64,000 nucleotides of DNA from Dryocola boscaweniae (GTDB taxonomy: Bacteria; Pseudomonadota; Gammaproteobacteria; Enterobacterales; Enterobacteriaceae), in the NCBI RefSeq assembly GCF_025215095.1, contig NZ_JALHAP010000077.1:239619-303618 (forward strand). Direction: 5' to 3'. This document shows, piece by piece, positions 1 to 9,967 of the stretch. The translations under genes and the position numbers were made by a program. The notes below the pieces were generated by a model. The model searched no databases. It worked only from the letters and a program-made list of their open reading frames with translations, and had not been told where the DNA came from. Every line of letters starts with the position of its first letter. Positions within the stretch are counted from its first letter, which is position 1.

Positions 1-140
1 TTAGCAAGAATATACGCCTGCCTACCCCTTAAAAGGCAAGCAATCCGGCTTGAACTTGTTGTTTTTTTTCATTACATGATCGGCATCTAACTTTAGATAA
101 GATCCTGGTGAACGGAAAAACGTTATTAAATTTCACTTAG

Positions 141-176
141 GGACGAAAAAGCCCGCCTGCGGCGGAATTTTCGTCC
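141..176. terminator. Hairpin upstream of zwf, likely terminator of the preceding gene
   Basis: A 9-bp outer stem (GGACGAAAA at 141-149 with TTTTCGTCC at 168-176) encloses an inner CCGCC/GGCGG stem. The outer arms end in A and T runs, so it could terminate on either strand. In related bacteria hexR lies upstream of zwf in the same direction, so this is probably the end of hexR. That gene lies outside the window, so the assignment is inferred. Confidence 0.6.
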
Positions 177-237
177 TGAGCACGATCGGACAACCCCCGG
201 TTGTTTACGTAAATTCATCTAAGGCGCTACATTGCTT

Positions 238-252
238 TGTAATTAAATTACA
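238..252 (+). promoter_or_regulatory. HexR operator in the zwf promoter
   Basis: TGTAATTAAATTACA is a perfect palindrome apart from its centre and matches the known HexR box, which represses zwf and edd-eda until 2-keto-3-deoxy-6-phosphogluconate accumulates. A plausible promoter lies just upstream: TTTACG at 204-209 and TACATT at 228-233, spacing 18. The operator would therefore cover the start-site region. The zwf ribosome site GAGGAG is at about 281-286. Confidence 0.8.
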
Positions 253-293
253 AGAGCGACCCGGTACAAGATACCCGAAACGAGGAGAACGAC

Positions 294-1769
294 ATGGCGG
301 TAACACAGACAGCTCAGGCATGTGACCTGGTGATTTTCGGTGCAAAAGGCGACCTTGCGCGTCGAAAACTGCTGCCATCCCTGTATCAACTGGAAAAAGC
401 GGGTCAGATCCATCCTGAAACCCGTATTCTGGGCGTTGGCCGCGCTGACTGGAGCAAAGAGGCGTACACCAAAGTGGTACGCGAAGCGCTTGAAACCTTC
501 ATGAAAGAAAAGATCGACGAAAGCCTGTGGGACAAACTGAGCAGCCGTCTTGATTTCTGCAATCTGGATGTGAACGACACTTCAGCTTTTACCACCCTTG
601 GTAAAATGCTCGACCAGCAAAAGCGCGTCACCATTAACTATTTTGCCATGCCGCCAAGCACCTTTGGCGCCATCTGCAAAGGGCTGGGTAAAGCGAAACT
701 GAACGCCAAGCCAGCCCGCGTAGTAATGGAAAAACCGCTCGGCACCTCCCTTGCGACTTCTCAGGAAATCAACGATCAGGTTGGCGAGTACTTTGAAGAG
801 TGCCAGGTTTACCGCATTGACCACTACCTGGGTAAAGAAACGGTGCTCAACCTGCTGGCGCTGCGTTTTGCTAACTCCCTGTTTGCCAATAACTGGGATA
901 ACAAAACTATCGATCACGTGGAAATCACCGTGGCTGAAGAAGTGGGGATTGAAGGGCGCTGGGGCTATTTCGACCAGGCCGGTCAGATGCGCGACATGAT
1001 TCAGAACCACCTGCTGCAAATTCTTTGCATGATTGCCATGTCTCCGCCTTCCGATCTTACCGCCGACCATATCCGCGACGAGAAAGTGAAAGTGTTGCAA
1101 TCCCTGCGCCGTATCGATCGCTCAAACGTGCGTGAAAAAACTGTGCGTGGTCAGTACACAGCCGGTTTTGCGCAGGGCAAAAAAGTCCCTGGCTATCTGG
1201 AAGAAGAGGGGGCGAACAAGTCGAGCAGTACAGAAACGTTCGTCGCTATCCGGGTTGATATCGATAACTGGCGTTGGGCCGGCGTGCCTTTCTATCTGCG
1301 CACCGGCAAACGTCTGCCGACTAAATGTTCAGAAGTTGTGGTGTACTTTAAGAGCCCGGCGCTGAACCTGTTTAAAGATTCCTGGCAGGATTTGCCGCAG
1401 AACAAACTGACTATTCGTCTGCAGCCGGATGAAGGCGTGGATATCCAGGTGCTCAACAAAGTGCCGGGTCTGGATCACAAACACAACCTGCAGACCACCA
1501 AGCTTGATCTGAGCTATTCGGAAACCTTCAATGAATCCCATCTGGCGGATGCTTACGAGCGCCTGCTGCTTGAAACCATGCGCGGGATTCAGGCGTTGTT
1601 TGTGCGTCGCGATGAAGTGGAAGAAGCCTGGAAATGGGTTGACTCCATTACTGAAGCGTGGGCGGCGGATAACGATGCGCCGAAACCTTACCAGGCTGGA
1701 ACCTGGGGGCCGGTAGCTTCCGTTGCGATGATTACCCGCGATGGCCGTTCATGGAATGAGTTCGAATAA
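294..1769 (+). CDS. zwf: Glucose-6-phosphate 1-dehydrogenase
   Basis: This cytosolic enzyme oxidises glucose 6-phosphate to 6-phosphogluconolactone with NADP+, opening both the pentose phosphate and Entner-Doudoroff routes. The product has 491 residues, the usual enterobacterial length. The N-terminal dinucleotide-binding loop [10 protein letters not shown] spans residues 16-25, and the active-site signature RIDHYLGKE begins at residue 174 with its catalytic histidine at 177. The ATG follows a strong GAGGAG. It lies directly upstream of edd and eda, and a HexR box in its promoter suggests co-control with them. A hairpin terminator after the gene can separate it from edd. Confidence 0.98.
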   Translation: MAVTQTAQACDLVIFGAKGDLARRKLLPSLYQLEKAGQIHPETRILGVGRADWSKEAYTKVVREALETFMKEKIDESLWDKLSSRLDFCNLDVNDTSAFTTLGKMLDQQKRVTINYFAMPPSTFGAICKGLGKAKLNAKPARVVMEKPLGTSLATSQEINDQVGEYFEECQVYRIDHYLGKETVLNLLALRFANSLFANNWDNKTIDHVEITVAEEVGIEGRWGYFDQAGQMRDMIQNHLLQILCMIAMSPPSDLTADHIRDEKVKVLQSLRRIDRSNVREKTVRGQYTAGFAQGKKVPGYLEEEGANKSSSTETFVAIRVDIDNWRWAGVPFYLRTGKRLPTKCSEVVVYFKSPALNLFKDSWQDLPQNKLTIRLQPDEGVDIQVLNKVPGLDHKHNLQTTKLDLSYSETFNESHLADAYERLLLETMRGIQALFVRRDEVEEAWKWVDSITEAWAADNDAPKPYQAGTWGPVASVAMITRDGRSWNEFE

Positions 1770-1802
1770 GCAAGCCGTGAAAATCGCCCGTAAAGAGAGT
1801 TA

Positions 1803-1818
1803 AGTTTACCGGTAACAT
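1803..1818 (+). promoter_or_regulatory. GntR operator upstream of edd
   Basis: AGTTTACCGGTAACAT closely matches the enterobacterial GntR consensus ATGTTACCGGTAACAT, with mismatches only in the first arm. GntR represses gluconate uptake genes and edd-eda and is released by gluconate. The site lies only 34 bp after the zwf stop codon and upstream of the zwf terminator, so an edd promoter here would read through that hairpin. Confidence 0.75.
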
Positions 1819-1846
1819 GATCTAACTCAGACGTGGTAGAACTTTT

Positions 1847-1861
1847 TGTAATTAAAAGCCC
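1847..1861 (+). promoter_or_regulatory. Partial HexR-like site between zwf and edd
   Basis: TGTAATTAAAAGCCC shares its first ten bases with the perfect HexR box in front of zwf, but the second arm diverges because it runs into the terminator stem. HexR control of edd is known in relatives. Whether this half-site binds is inference. Confidence 0.45.
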
Positions 1862-1889
1862 TGACTGGATTCACCAGCAGGGCTTTTTT
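1854..1889 (+). terminator. Rho-independent terminator after zwf
   Basis: AAAAGCCCTG pairs with CAGGGCTTTT across a loop that contains a further CTGG/CCAG pairing, followed by T6. It separates zwf from edd but lies downstream of the GntR box. Confidence 0.85.
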
Positions 1890-2010
1890 ATTTACACTAG
1901 CCGCAGAGATTTTGCCCTGATGCCATGGATAGCGGCTGATTCAGTAATAAAACAGCCGTCGATTTCTTCTTCCAGCGCACCGCGATGGCAGCCACTTTAT
2001 GAGGTATTTT

Positions 2011-3822
2011 ATGAATCCTAATTTGTTACGCGTAACACAGCGCATCGTTGAGCGCTCAAAAGAAACCCGTGCAGCCTACCTGGCGCGCATTGAAAAAGCG
2101 AAGAGCAACACCGTTCATCGCTCGGAACTGGCGTGCGGAAACCTGGCCCACGGTTTTGCCGCCTGCCAGCCGGAAGATAAAGCAGCGCTGAAAAGTATGC
2201 TGCGTAACAATATCGCGATTATTACCTCTTATAACGACATGCTTTCTGCGCATCAGCCTTATGAGGTTTATCCGGATCAAATCCGCAAGGCGCTGCATTC
2301 TGTCGGTGCGGTCGGGCAGGTCGCGGGCGGCGTCCCGGCAATGTGCGACGGGGTAACCCAGGGTCAGGACGGCATGGAGCTTTCTTTGCTGAGCCGCGAA
2401 GTCATCGCCATGTCTGCCGCCGTCGGCCTGTCACATAATATGTTCGACGGCGCGTTGTACCTTGGCGTGTGCGACAAGATTGTCCCGGGGCTTGCCATGG
2501 CCGCGCTGTCGTTTGGTCATCTGCCTGCGGTTTTCGTACCGTCAGGCCCGATGGCAAGCGGTCTTGCTAACAAAGAAAAGGTGCGTATCCGCCAGCTTTA
2601 CGCAGAAGGCAAGGTTGACCGCAACGCGCTGCTGGAATCCGAAGCCGCTTCTTACCATGCGCCGGGCACCTGTACTTTCTACGGCACCGCCAATACCAAC
2701 CAGATGGTTGTGGAATTTATGGGCATGCAGCTTCCGGGTTCTTCTTTCGTTCACCCGGATGCACCGCTGCGCCATGAACTGACAGCCGCCGCCGCAAAAC
2801 AGGTCACTCGCCTGACCGGTAACGGCAACGAGTGGATGCCTTTGGGTAAAATGGTCGACGAAAAGGTTGTGGTCAACGGTATTGTTGCCCTGCTGGCGAC
2901 GGGCGGCTCCACCAACCACACTATGCACCTGGTGGCGATGGCGCGTGCGGCAGGCATCATCATTAACTGGGATGATTTCTCCGATCTTTCTGATGTCGTG
3001 CCGCTTCTTGCGCGTCTGTATCCAAACGGCCCGGCCGACATCAACCACTTCCAGGCAGCAGGCGGCGTTCCTGTGCTGGTACATGAACTGCTTAAAGGTG
3101 GTTTGCTGCATGAAGATGTAAACACCGTCGCCGGTTTCGGCTTGCGTCATTACACCATGGAGCCCTGGCTTGATAATGGCCGGCTGGCCTGGCGTGAAGG
3201 CGCCGAAAAGGCACTGGATAGCGAAGTTATCGCAAGCGTCGACAAACCTTTCTCTAAACACGGCGGCACCAAAGTACTGAGCGGCAACCTTGGCCGCGCC
3301 GTAATGAAAACCTCTGCCGTGCCGGTTGAAAACCAGATTATTGAAGCGCCAGCGGTGATTTTTGAAAGCCAGCACGACGTGTTACCGGCCTTCGAAGCCG
3401 GCCTGCTCGATCGCGATTGCGTAGTTGTTGTGCGTCATCAGGGACCTAAAGCGAACGGCATGCCAGAATTACATAAACTTATGCCGCCACTTGGGGTATT
3501 ATTGGACCGCCGTTTCAAAATTGCGCTGGTTACCGATGGACGCCTGTCAGGCGCATCCGGTAAAGTACCGTCTGCCATCCACGTCACGCCGGAAGCTTAC
3601 GATGGTGGGTTGCTGGCAAAAGTTCAGGATGGCGACATGATTCGCGTCAATGGACAGACGGGTGAACTTACGCTGCTGGTTGAAGAAACCGAGCTTGAGA
3701 AACGCGTCGCCTTCCATCCTGACCTGAGCGCCGAGCGCGTCGGGACGGGTCGTGAACTCTTTGGCGCGTTGCGTGAGCAGTTATCAGGCGCGGAACAGGG
3801 CGCGACCTGCATTAAATTTTAA
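2011..3822 (+). CDS. edd: 6-phosphogluconate dehydratase
   Basis: This [4Fe-4S] dehydratase of the IlvD/Edd family makes 2-keto-3-deoxy-6-phosphogluconate from 6-phosphogluconate, the first committed Entner-Doudoroff step. I chose the ATG at 2011, giving 603 residues and the N-terminus MNPNLLRVT, because GAGGT sits five bases upstream. The ATG at 1999 in the same frame has no ribosome site and would add four unrelated residues. Family motifs [18 protein letters not shown] (around residue 110) and [12 protein letters not shown] are intact. eda follows after 60 bp, so the two are probably cotranscribed. Control is likely by GntR and HexR. Confidence 0.98.
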   Translation: MNPNLLRVTQRIVERSKETRAAYLARIEKAKSNTVHRSELACGNLAHGFAACQPEDKAALKSMLRNNIAIITSYNDMLSAHQPYEVYPDQIRKALHSVGAVGQVAGGVPAMCDGVTQGQDGMELSLLSREVIAMSAAVGLSHNMFDGALYLGVCDKIVPGLAMAALSFGHLPAVFVPSGPMASGLANKEKVRIRQLYAEGKVDRNALLESEAASYHAPGTCTFYGTANTNQMVVEFMGMQLPGSSFVHPDAPLRHELTAAAAKQVTRLTGNGNEWMPLGKMVDEKVVVNGIVALLATGGSTNHTMHLVAMARAAGIIINWDDFSDLSDVVPLLARLYPNGPADINHFQAAGGVPVLVHELLKGGLLHEDVNTVAGFGLRHYTMEPWLDNGRLAWREGAEKALDSEVIASVDKPFSKHGGTKVLSGNLGRAVMKTSAVPVENQIIEAPAVIFESQHDVLPAFEAGLLDRDCVVVVRHQGPKANGMPELHKLMPPLGVLLDRRFKIALVTDGRLSGASGKVPSAIHVTPEAYDGGLLAKVQDGDMIRVNGQTGELTLLVEETELEKRVAFHPDLSAERVGTGRELFGALREQLSGAEQGATCIKF

Positions 3823-3882
3823 GCACCTCTGCGGCGAATGCCGCGGCGGTAACAAATTATAAAGTTGGCTTAAGAGGCTCAG

Positions 3883-4524
3883 ATGAAAAACTGGAAAACA
3901 ACCGCGGAACAGATCCTGAAAACGGGTCCGGTCGTTCCTGTTATCGTAGTGAATAAACTGGAACATGCTGTGCCGATGGCGAAAGCGTTGGTTGCTGGCG
4001 GCGTTCGCGTGCTGGAAGTGACTCTGCGTACGCCATGTGCAATGGACGCTATCCGCGCTATCGCAAAAGAAGTGCCGGAAGCCATTATCGGCGCAGGCAC
4101 CGTGCTCAACCCTCAGCAACTGGCCGAAGTAACCGAAGCTGGCGCGCAGTTTGCCATCAGCCCGGGCCTGACCGAACCGTTATTGAAAGCTGCGACTGAA
4201 GGCACCATTCCATTGATTCCGGGTATCAGCACCGTTTCTGAACTGATGCTGGGCATGGATTACGGTTTAAAAGAGTTCAAATTCTTCCCGGCGGAAGCTA
4301 ACGGCGGCACCAAAGCGCTGCAGGCGATTGCGGGGCCTTTCGCTAACGTGCGTTTCTGCCCGACCGGCGGCATTTCTCCGGCTAACTACCGCGATTACCT
4401 GGCGCTGAAAAGCGTGCTGTGCATCGGCGGTTCATGGCTGGTGCCGGCGGACGCGCTGGAAGCAGGCGATTACGATCGTATCACTAAGCTTGCTCGCGAA
4501 GCGGTTGAAGGCGCGAAAGCGTAA
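3883..4524 (+). CDS. eda: 2-keto-3-deoxy-6-phosphogluconate aldolase / KHG aldolase
   Basis: This class I aldolase splits 2-keto-3-deoxy-6-phosphogluconate to pyruvate and glyceraldehyde 3-phosphate, completing the Entner-Doudoroff pathway; it also serves hexuronate breakdown. The 213-residue length equals the E. coli enzyme. Catalytic Glu45 and Arg49 are visible in EVTLRT, and the Schiff-base lysine lies in KFFPAE near residue 133. It sits 60 bp after edd; the gap holds a small GCGGC/GCCGC hairpin. KdgR, which controls eda in relatives, is encoded in this window at 29.3 kb. Confidence 0.98.
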   Translation: MKNWKTTAEQILKTGPVVPVIVVNKLEHAVPMAKALVAGGVRVLEVTLRTPCAMDAIRAIAKEVPEAIIGAGTVLNPQQLAEVTEAGAQFAISPGLTEPLLKAATEGTIPLIPGISTVSELMLGMDYGLKEFKFFPAEANGGTKALQAIAGPFANVRFCPTGGISPANYRDYLALKSVLCIGGSWLVPADALEAGDYDRITKLAREAVEGAKA

Positions 4525-4545
4525 TTCAAACTGCCGTTGCGTAAG

Positions 4546-4570
4546 GCGGATAAGCACCAGCGCTATCCGC
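4546..4570. repeat. REP-like inverted repeat after eda
   Basis: GCGGATA and TATCCGC form an imperfectly extended stem around AGCACCAGCGC. The size, GC-rich arms and position between convergent genes resemble enterobacterial REP elements. A second hairpin of similar style lies at 47.7 kb. Confidence 0.45.
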
Positions 4571-4576
4571 CGAAGC

Positions 4577-4602
4577 CTCTCCCTTTCCGGGAGAGGTTTT
4601 TT
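4577..4602 (+). terminator. Rho-independent terminator of edd-eda
   Basis: CCTCTCCC pairs with GGGAGAGG across a TTTCC loop, followed by T6. It abuts the stop codon of convergent purT at 4601. It lacks a U tract in the opposite direction, so it serves eda. Confidence 0.85.
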
Positions 4603-5779
4603 AACCTTTTACCTGTACTGCCGCCGCAGCCTGAACCGCGCGCTCTACCGCATTTTCGATATCGCTGCCCGTTGCCAGCGCCACTCCCATCCGACGTTTT
4701 CCGTTGATTTCCGGCTTGCCGAACAAACGCACCTGCAAACCCGCACCTACCGCCGCATGGACATTGCCAAACTTCACGTTATCGCTGGTTAGCTCAGGCA
4801 AAATAACCGCGGATGCCGCCGGGCCGTACTGACGAATATCGCCAATCGGCAGACCGAGAAATGCGCGCACGTGCAGGGCAAACTCTGACAGATCCTGCGA
4901 GATAAGCGTAACCATCCCGGTATCATGCGGGCGAGGGGAGACTTCGCTGAAAATCACTTCATCGCCGCAGACAAATAGCTCCACCCCAAACAGGCCATAG
5001 CCTCCCAGAGCGACCACAACTTTCTCGGCGATTTCCTGTGCGCGAGCGAGAGCTTTTTCGCTCATTTGTTGCGGCTGCCAGGATTCGCGGTAATCGCCGT
5101 CTTCCTGACGATGGCCGATGGGCGCACAAAAATGCACGCCGTCCACAGCATTAATGGTCAGCAGGGTTATTTCAAAATCAAAATTCACCACGCCTTCTAC
5201 AATAACTTTGCCTTTGCCCGCGCGTCCGCCTTGTTGTGCATACTCCCATGCTTTAGCAAGCTGCTCGCGGGTACGCACGAAGCTTTGCCCTTTGCCGGAG
5301 GAGCTCATCACTGGCTTAACGATACAGGGCAGGCCAATTTCTTCGGCCGCCTGAAGAAAATCAGCTTCGGCGTCAGCGAAACGGTAACTGGAGGTTGGCA
5401 GAGATAATTCTTCCGCCGCAAGGCGGCGAATGCCTTCGCGGTTCATGGTTAGTTTCGTCGCGCGAGCGCAGGGCACGACACGCTGGCCTTGCTGCTCAAG
5501 CTCTATCAACATGTCGGTGGCGATAGCTTCAATTTCGGGAACGATAAAATCAGGTTTTTCCGCCAGCACCAGAGCTTTTAGTTCCGCGGCGTCAAGCATA
5601 TTAATCACGTGACTGCGGTGCGCCACGTGCATAGCAGGCGCATCCGCATACCTGTCGACGGCAATCACTTCCAGCCCCAAACGCTGGCATTCAATAGCCA
5701 CCTCTTTCCCTAATTCCCCTGAACCTAACAGCATAACGCGCGTGGCCGCTGGACGCAGGGCCGTTCCCAACATTGACAT
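4601..5779 (-). CDS. purT: Formate-dependent GAR transformylase (phosphoribosylglycinamide formyltransferase 2)
   Basis: This ATP-grasp enzyme formylates glycinamide ribonucleotide with formate and ATP, the folate-independent alternative to PurN in purine synthesis. The 392 residues equal the E. coli length. The N-terminal binding fold carries [12 protein letters not shown], the ATP-grasp region carries VMSSSGKGQ, and the metal-binding segment carries [14 protein letters not shown]. The start at 5779 aligns with the E. coli start. A consensus PurR operator lies 44 bp upstream. It converges with eda and diverges from yebG. Confidence 0.98.
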   Translation of the reverse strand: MSMLGTALRPAATRVMLLGSGELGKEVAIECQRLGLEVIAVDRYADAPAMHVAHRSHVINMLDAAELKALVLAEKPDFIVPEIEAIATDMLIELEQQGQRVVPCARATKLTMNREGIRRLAAEELSLPTSSYRFADAEADFLQAAEEIGLPCIVKPVMSSSGKGQSFVRTREQLAKAWEYAQQGGRAGKGKVIVEGVVNFDFEITLLTINAVDGVHFCAPIGHRQEDGDYRESWQPQQMSEKALARAQEIAEKVVVALGGYGLFGVELFVCGDEVIFSEVSPRPHDTGMVTLISQDLSEFALHVRAFLGLPIGDIRQYGPAASAVILPELTSDNVKFGNVHAAVGAGLQVRLFGKPEINGKRRMGVALATGSDIENAVERAVQAAAAVQVKG

Positions 5780-5822
5780 AATCTGCTCACCTGATGTGAT
5801 AAAATAAACGGCCGCAGTATAT

Positions 5823-5838
5823 ACGAAAACGTTTGCGT
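5823..5838 (-). promoter_or_regulatory. PurR operator of purT
   Basis: Read on the minus strand the site is ACGCAAACGTTTTCGT, an essentially perfect PurR box. PurR with hypoxanthine or guanine represses purT through a site at this position in E. coli. Confidence 0.9.
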
Positions 5839-5881
5839 ACGCAGCGCCTTTCCCGCTTGCGGAATCAATGCAATAAAACTA

Positions 5882-5901
5882 TACTGTATAAATACACAGT
5901 T
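5882..5901 (+). promoter_or_regulatory. LexA (SOS) box of yebG
   Basis: The core CTGTATAAATACACAG at 5884-5899 has both CTG and CAG half-sites with the standard spacing. It lies 17 bp upstream of the yebG start, matching yebG as a known SOS gene. Confidence 0.9.
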
Positions 5902-5916
5902 AATCGGAGCTGCAAA

Positions 5917-6237
5917 ATGGCGGTTGAAATCAAATACGTTGTAGTGCGAGAGGGGCAAGAAAAAATGTCTTTTGCCAGTAAAAAGGATGCTGATGCTTAC
6001 GACAAAATGCTCGACCTGGCGGAAGTGTTAGGCGACTGGCTTACGCAAAGCCCTGTCACCTTTGAAGAAGGGCAGAGCGACACGCTGGCGATGTGGCTGG
6101 CGGAAAACAAAGACGTACTCGCTACGGTATTAAGAAGCGGTAAATTACCGGAAGCGGCGGCAGCGGGTGAAGATGAAGCGCCGGCTGAAGGCAACATCAC
6201 AGTACATCCCGGACGTAAACGCACTAAGGCCGCATAG
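5917..6237 (+). CDS. yebG: SOS-induced DNA damage protein YebG
   Basis: YebG is a small soluble protein of the SOS regulon whose biochemical role is still unclear. The product has 106 residues, about ten more than the E. coli form because of an acidic then basic tail (EDEAPAEGN to GRKRTKAA). I chose the ATG at 5917 (MAVEIKYVVV) because it matches the family N-terminus and follows GGAG. The upstream in-frame ATG at 5833 lies within the PurR box and would put the LexA box inside the coding region. The gene is divergent from purT and followed by yebF. Confidence 0.95.
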   Translation: MAVEIKYVVVREGQEKMSFASKKDADAYDKMLDLAEVLGDWLTQSPVTFEEGQSDTLAMWLAENKDVLATVLRSGKLPEAAAAGEDEAPAEGNITVHPGRKRTKAA

Positions 6238-6310
6238 GGTCAGGTCAAGGCTTGCGCAATAACGGTTTTGTACCAGGCTTTCTTTAACAACCTGGCGTAA
6301 GGAGAGCCCT

Positions 6311-6655
6311 ATGAAGAAAATCGGTATTGCGCTGTGTGCGGCCTGTTTGCTCACCAGTTTTATCGCTTCCGCGGCGGAATCTAACAAAGTTAAATTTCCC
6401 AATTGCGAAGGTCTGGATGCAGATGCTGTTGGCGATAGCGTCAAGAATGACTACCAGCAAAACCGCATCGTACGCTGGCCGCACGAGCGGGAAAAGCTCG
6501 GTCAGGCCGATCCCGTTATTTGGGTGAACAGCAAAGAGATTACCGGCAAGAATGGTCAATGGAAGGTGCCGCTTACGGTACGCGGGATGAACACCGATAT
6601 CCATTATACCGTGGTGGTTGATTGCAAAGACGGAACCGCAGATTACCAGTCCTGA
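6311..6655 (+). CDS. yebF: Secreted protein YebF
   Basis: YebF is a small protein exported by Sec and then released to the medium in E. coli through outer-membrane porins. The 114-residue product has a signal peptide (MKKIGIALCAACLLTSFIASA, cleavage near residue 21). It has two mature-chain cysteines, in FPNCEG near residue 33 and VVDCKDG near residue 106, which form the conserved disulfide. GGAGAG precedes the ATG. It lies between yebG and the remnant of yebE, the K-12 order. Confidence 0.95.
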   Translation: MKKIGIALCAACLLTSFIASAAESNKVKFPNCEGLDADAVGDSVKNDYQQNRIVRWPHEREKLGQADPVIWVNSKEITGKNGQWKVPLTVRGMNTDIHYTVVVDCKDGTADYQS

Positions 6656-6687
6656 AAAACACGCCGGTTCCTCCGGCGTTTCTCTTT
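6655..6687 (+). terminator. Terminator after yebF
   Basis: ACGCCGG pairs with CCGGCGT across TTCCT and is followed by the T-rich stretch TTCTCTTT. Confidence 0.75.
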
Positions 6688-6771
6688 GCGCATCTTTAGT
6701 CTAATCAGACACTTCTTGACGCCTGTTCGCTTACTCTCAGCTAGTTAAGCGATAAACCAGGGGTGTTTCTC

Positions 6772-7150
6772 ATGAATAATTGGTTACAACAGATTCAGTC
6801 TATGCTGGGCCAGAGCGGCCTTGTCGGCCAACAAACGCAACAACAAAACGGCGCAGCCGCTGACGAGCAAGGGTTAAGCAAACTGCTGGTGCCAGGCGCG
6901 CTGGGCGGGACGCACGCTGATTCAGGAAGCCATCGAAATGCCTCTCGATCTAAAACGCCTGGCGCTGGATGTGAAAAACGAGGAAGAAGCGCTTGAACTT
7001 TACTTCCTGAGCTGCGCGGCAATCGACGTCGATCATTTCATGGAACGCAGCTATCTCAATGCTTTAGGCGATGAGCTAAAGATCCCGCAGGACGTGCGTG
7101 AAGGCATCGAGCAAGACATCCAAAAACAGAAGTTAAGCCTGCCGGGATAA
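6772..7150 (+). pseudogene. yebE: yebE, disrupted by an internal out-of-frame deletion
   Basis: Intact YebE (DUF533, inner-membrane, Cpx-regulated in E. coli) is about 220 residues. Here the N-terminal 46 residues (MNNWLQQIQSML to LVPGALGG) run to about 6909. The C-terminal 80 residues ([10 protein letters not shown] to KLSLPG) follow immediately in a different frame, +1 relative to the first. About 95 codons holding the membrane segment and the middle of the domain are missing. Translation from 6772 would read through the junction into a 75-residue hybrid ending at 6996. The ribosome site (AGGGGTG) and terminator are still good, and the C-terminal half is well conserved, so the lesion looks recent. 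Sequencing error alone would not remove 95 codons. Confidence 0.85.
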
Positions 7151-7163
7151 CCCCGGCTTTTTC
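7139..7163 (+). terminator. Terminator overlapping the yebE stop codon
   Basis: GCCGGG at 7141-7146 pairs with CCCGGC at 7152-7157 and T5 follows. The stop codon TAA lies in the loop. Confidence 0.8.
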
Positions 7164-7230
7164 CTCAAAAGTTCACGTTCCGCTTGCAAGCCTGTCTGAA
7201 TTTGCCACCCTTACAGGGTGTTAACTAAAA

Positions 7231-9300
7231 ATGAATAATGACATGCCACCAAAAGCGCAAAAGATCCCTCACACCCTGCAACAGCATGGTGACACAAGAA
7301 TCGACAACTATTACTGGCTGCGTGACGACGATCGCGAGAACCCGGATGTGCTCAATTACCTGCACGAGGAGAATGATTACGGGCGGCAGGTGATGGCAAC
7401 GCAGCAGGCGCTGCAGGAGCGTCTGCTCAAAGAGATGGTCGACCGTATCCCGCAACACGATGTTTCTGCCCCTTATACCCAGAACGGCTACCGTTACAGG
7501 CAGGTATACGAGGCGGGCAACGAATACGCTATTTACCAGCGTCAGTCGGTGGTGCTTTCGGAATGGGACGAGTGGGACACCCTGCTTGATGCGAATCGCC
7601 GTGCGGCCCACAGCGAATTTTATACCATGGGCGGGATGGCGATAACGCTCGACAACACGATAATGGCGCTGGCGGAAGATTATCTGTCACGCCGTCAGTA
7701 CGGGCTGCGTTTTCGCAATCTTGAGACCGGCAACTGGTATCCCGAGGTGCTCAGCAATGTTTCAACGAGCTTTGTCTGGGCGAATGATTCTTCCACGCTT
7801 TACTACGTGCGTAAGCATCCTAAAACGCTGCTGCCTTATCAGGTCTGGCGTCACACGGTGGGCCATCCCTCAACGGACGACCAACTGGTGTACGAAGAAA
7901 AAGACGACACGTTTTACGTCAGCGTGCATAAAACGACTTCGCAGCACTACATTCTGATTCACCTCGGCAGCGCTACGACGAGCGAAGTGCTGTTGCTGGA
8001 CGCTGAATTGCTGGATGCGGAGCCGCAATGTTTTGCGCCGCGCCGCAAAGACCACGAGTACACGCTCGATCACTATCAGCACAACTTCTATTTACGCTCT
8101 AATCGCGAAGGTAAAAACTTTGGTTTGTATCGCAGCACAGTCCGCGATGAAAAACAGTGGGAGGTGCTTATTCCGCCACGTGAAAACATCATGCTTGAAG
8201 GCTTTACGCTGTTTACCGACTGGCTGGTGGTGGAGGAACGTCAACGCGGCCTGACCAGCCTGCGGCAAATCAATCGCAAAACTCGCGAAGTAACAGGGAT
8301 TGCCTTCGACGATCCGGCTTATGTCACCTGGCTTGGTTACAATCCGGAGCCTGAGTCTTCGCGGCTGCGTTATGGATACTCGTCCATGACTACGCCGGAC
8401 ACGCTCTTTGAGCTGGATATGAACACTGGTGAGAGGCGGGTTCTTAAACAAACAGAAGTGCCCGGGTTTGATGCCGGCAATTATCGCAGCGAACACCTTT
8501 GGGTGACCGCGCGCGATGGCGTGCAGGTGCCGGTTTCGCTGGTTTATCATCGCCAGCATTTCCAGCGAGGAAAAAATCCCCTGCTGGTATACGGCTACGG
8601 TTCCTACGGCAGCAGCATGGACGCAGATTTCAGCAGCAGCCGTCTTAGTCTGTTAGATAGAGGTTTTGTATTTGCTATCGCCCATGTGCGCGGCGGAGGA
8701 GAACTGGGCCAGCAGTGGTACGAAGACGGTAAGTACCTCAAAAAGATGAATACCTTTAACGACTACCTGGACGTCTGCGATGCGCTGTTGCAACAAGGCT
8801 ACGGCGACCCAAATCTGCTGTACGGCATGGGAGGCAGCGCAGGCGGCATGCTGATGGGCGCCGTTATCAATATGCGTCCGGAATTGTTCCATGGGGTCGT
8901 AGCGCAGGTGCCTTTTGTTGATGTGGTAACCACTATGCTGGACGAATCTATCCCGCTTACCACCGGTGAGTTCGAAGAATGGGGGAATCCGCAGGACGAG
9001 GAATATTACTTCTACATGAAGCAATACAGCCCGTACGATCGGGTTGCGGAGCAAGCTTACCCGCATATGCTTGTAACCACGGGCCTGCACGATTCCCAGG
9101 TGCAATACTGGGAACCGGCGAAATGGGTGGCAAAACTGCGTGATACCAAGCGGGACGACAACCTGCTGCTGCTGTGTACCGATATGGATTCCGGGCACGG
9201 CGGGAAATCCGGTCGCTTTAAATCTTATGAAGGGGTGGCGCTGGAGTACGCCTTTTTGATTGCCCTGGCGCAGGGAACATTGCCAGGACGTGCGGGATAA
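7231..9300 (+). CDS. ptrB: Oligopeptidase B (protease II)
   Basis: This cytosolic serine peptidase of the prolyl oligopeptidase family (S9A) cuts short peptides after Arg and Lys. It has an N-terminal beta-propeller domain (roughly 1-410) and a C-terminal alpha/beta-hydrolase domain. The triad is visible: Ser536 in GGSAGG, Asp621 in LHDSQV and His656 in SGHGGK, each four positions later than in E. coli. The offset arises from the start at 7231 ([10 protein letters not shown]), chosen for AGGG about ten bases upstream; the ATG at 7243 would match the E. coli start exactly. It converges with exoX, with three bases between the stops. Confidence 0.97.
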   Translation: MNNDMPPKAQKIPHTLQQHGDTRIDNYYWLRDDDRENPDVLNYLHEENDYGRQVMATQQALQERLLKEMVDRIPQHDVSAPYTQNGYRYRQVYEAGNEYAIYQRQSVVLSEWDEWDTLLDANRRAAHSEFYTMGGMAITLDNTIMALAEDYLSRRQYGLRFRNLETGNWYPEVLSNVSTSFVWANDSSTLYYVRKHPKTLLPYQVWRHTVGHPSTDDQLVYEEKDDTFYVSVHKTTSQHYILIHLGSATTSEVLLLDAELLDAEPQCFAPRRKDHEYTLDHYQHNFYLRSNREGKNFGLYRSTVRDEKQWEVLIPPRENIMLEGFTLFTDWLVVEERQRGLTSLRQINRKTREVTGIAFDDPAYVTWLGYNPEPESSRLRYGYSSMTTPDTLFELDMNTGERRVLKQTEVPGFDAGNYRSEHLWVTARDGVQVPVSLVYHRQHFQRGKNPLLVYGYGSYGSSMDADFSSSRLSLLDRGFVFAIAHVRGGGELGQQWYEDGKYLKKMNTFNDYLDVCDALLQQGYGDPNLLYGMGGSAGGMLMGAVINMRPELFHGVVAQVPFVDVVTTMLDESIPLTTGEFEEWGNPQDEEYYFYMKQYSPYDRVAEQAYPHMLVTTGLHDSQVQYWEPAKWVAKLRDTKRDDNLLLLCTDMDSGHGGKSGRFKSYEGVALEYAFLIALAQGTLPGRAG

Positions 9301-9304
9301 TGGG

Positions 9305-9967
9305 TTATTCCGCTTCCAGATAATGCCTTAAAGTCATACGCAGATCCGGCGTGAGCTCCTTGATGTTATTTAACATCCAGCGCAGATAACCCGGATCGTC
9401 CTGCGCAATTTCTTCAATTTTTTTACCGCGATATTTTCCAAACATCATGGTGCTCACCAGAGCAGGGCGTCCGGTAATCGTTACCATTTGATCCGGCGTC
9501 CAGCCCGATTCGTCCATAATGCGAATCAGCAAGGCTGCGGTAATATAGCAGTCGAAAAGGGCGCGGTGATGATGCAAACCCGGCGGGGTTTCCACCTCAA
9601 GCTTCAGGGATTTATACAACCCCATATTGCTGTATTTGATGCCCGGCCATAAACGGCGGGCAAGCTTTACGGTACAAATCCATTCACCGGGCATATCCGG
9701 CAACATGCGGCTATCGAAGCTGGCGTTGTGGGCGACGTAATAGGAGCTGCCGTGATAGCGCGGAATGATCTCTTCAATCCATGGCTTATCCGCCACCATA
9801 TCTTCGGTAATTTTGTGAATAGCCATTGCCTGGTGGCTAATGGGGCGGTCCGGTCGTACCAGATCGCTCATCGGGTTGACGATTCTTCCGCCTTCAATAT
9901 CGACAGAAGCAACTTCCACCACGCCTCCCTGCAGCCCGCAGGTTTCCGTATCTATAACGCGCAGCAT
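9305..9967 (-). CDS. exoX: Exodeoxyribonuclease X
   Basis: ExoX is a distributive 3'-5' DNA exonuclease of the DEDDh superfamily, used in mismatch repair and recombination. The product has 220 residues, the same as E. coli. Exo I (IDTETCG, residues 5-11), the Exo II region (AHNASFDSRMLP) and the DEDDh Exo III signature (HHHRALFDCYITA) are all present. A C-terminal GKYRGK segment is typical of the ExoX-like tail. In K-12 yobB lies between holE and exoX; here the 164-bp gap is empty. Confidence 0.97.
   Translation of the reverse strand: MLRVIDTETCGLQGGVVEVASVDIEGGRIVNPMSDLVRPDRPISHQAMAIHKITEDMVADKPWIEEIIPRYHGSSYYVAHNASFDSRMLPDMPGEWICTVKLARRLWPGIKYSNMGLYKSLKLEVETPPGLHHHRALFDCYITAALLIRIMDESGWTPDQMVTITGRPALVSTMMFGKYRGKKIEEIAQDDPGYLRWMLNNIKELTPDLRMTLRHYLEAE

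Noticed and set aside
2542..3375. A 277-codon minus-strand open frame within edd
   Set aside because: It is antisense to strongly conserved edd, has no recognisable domain and is rich in Arg and His as expected for an antisense frame.
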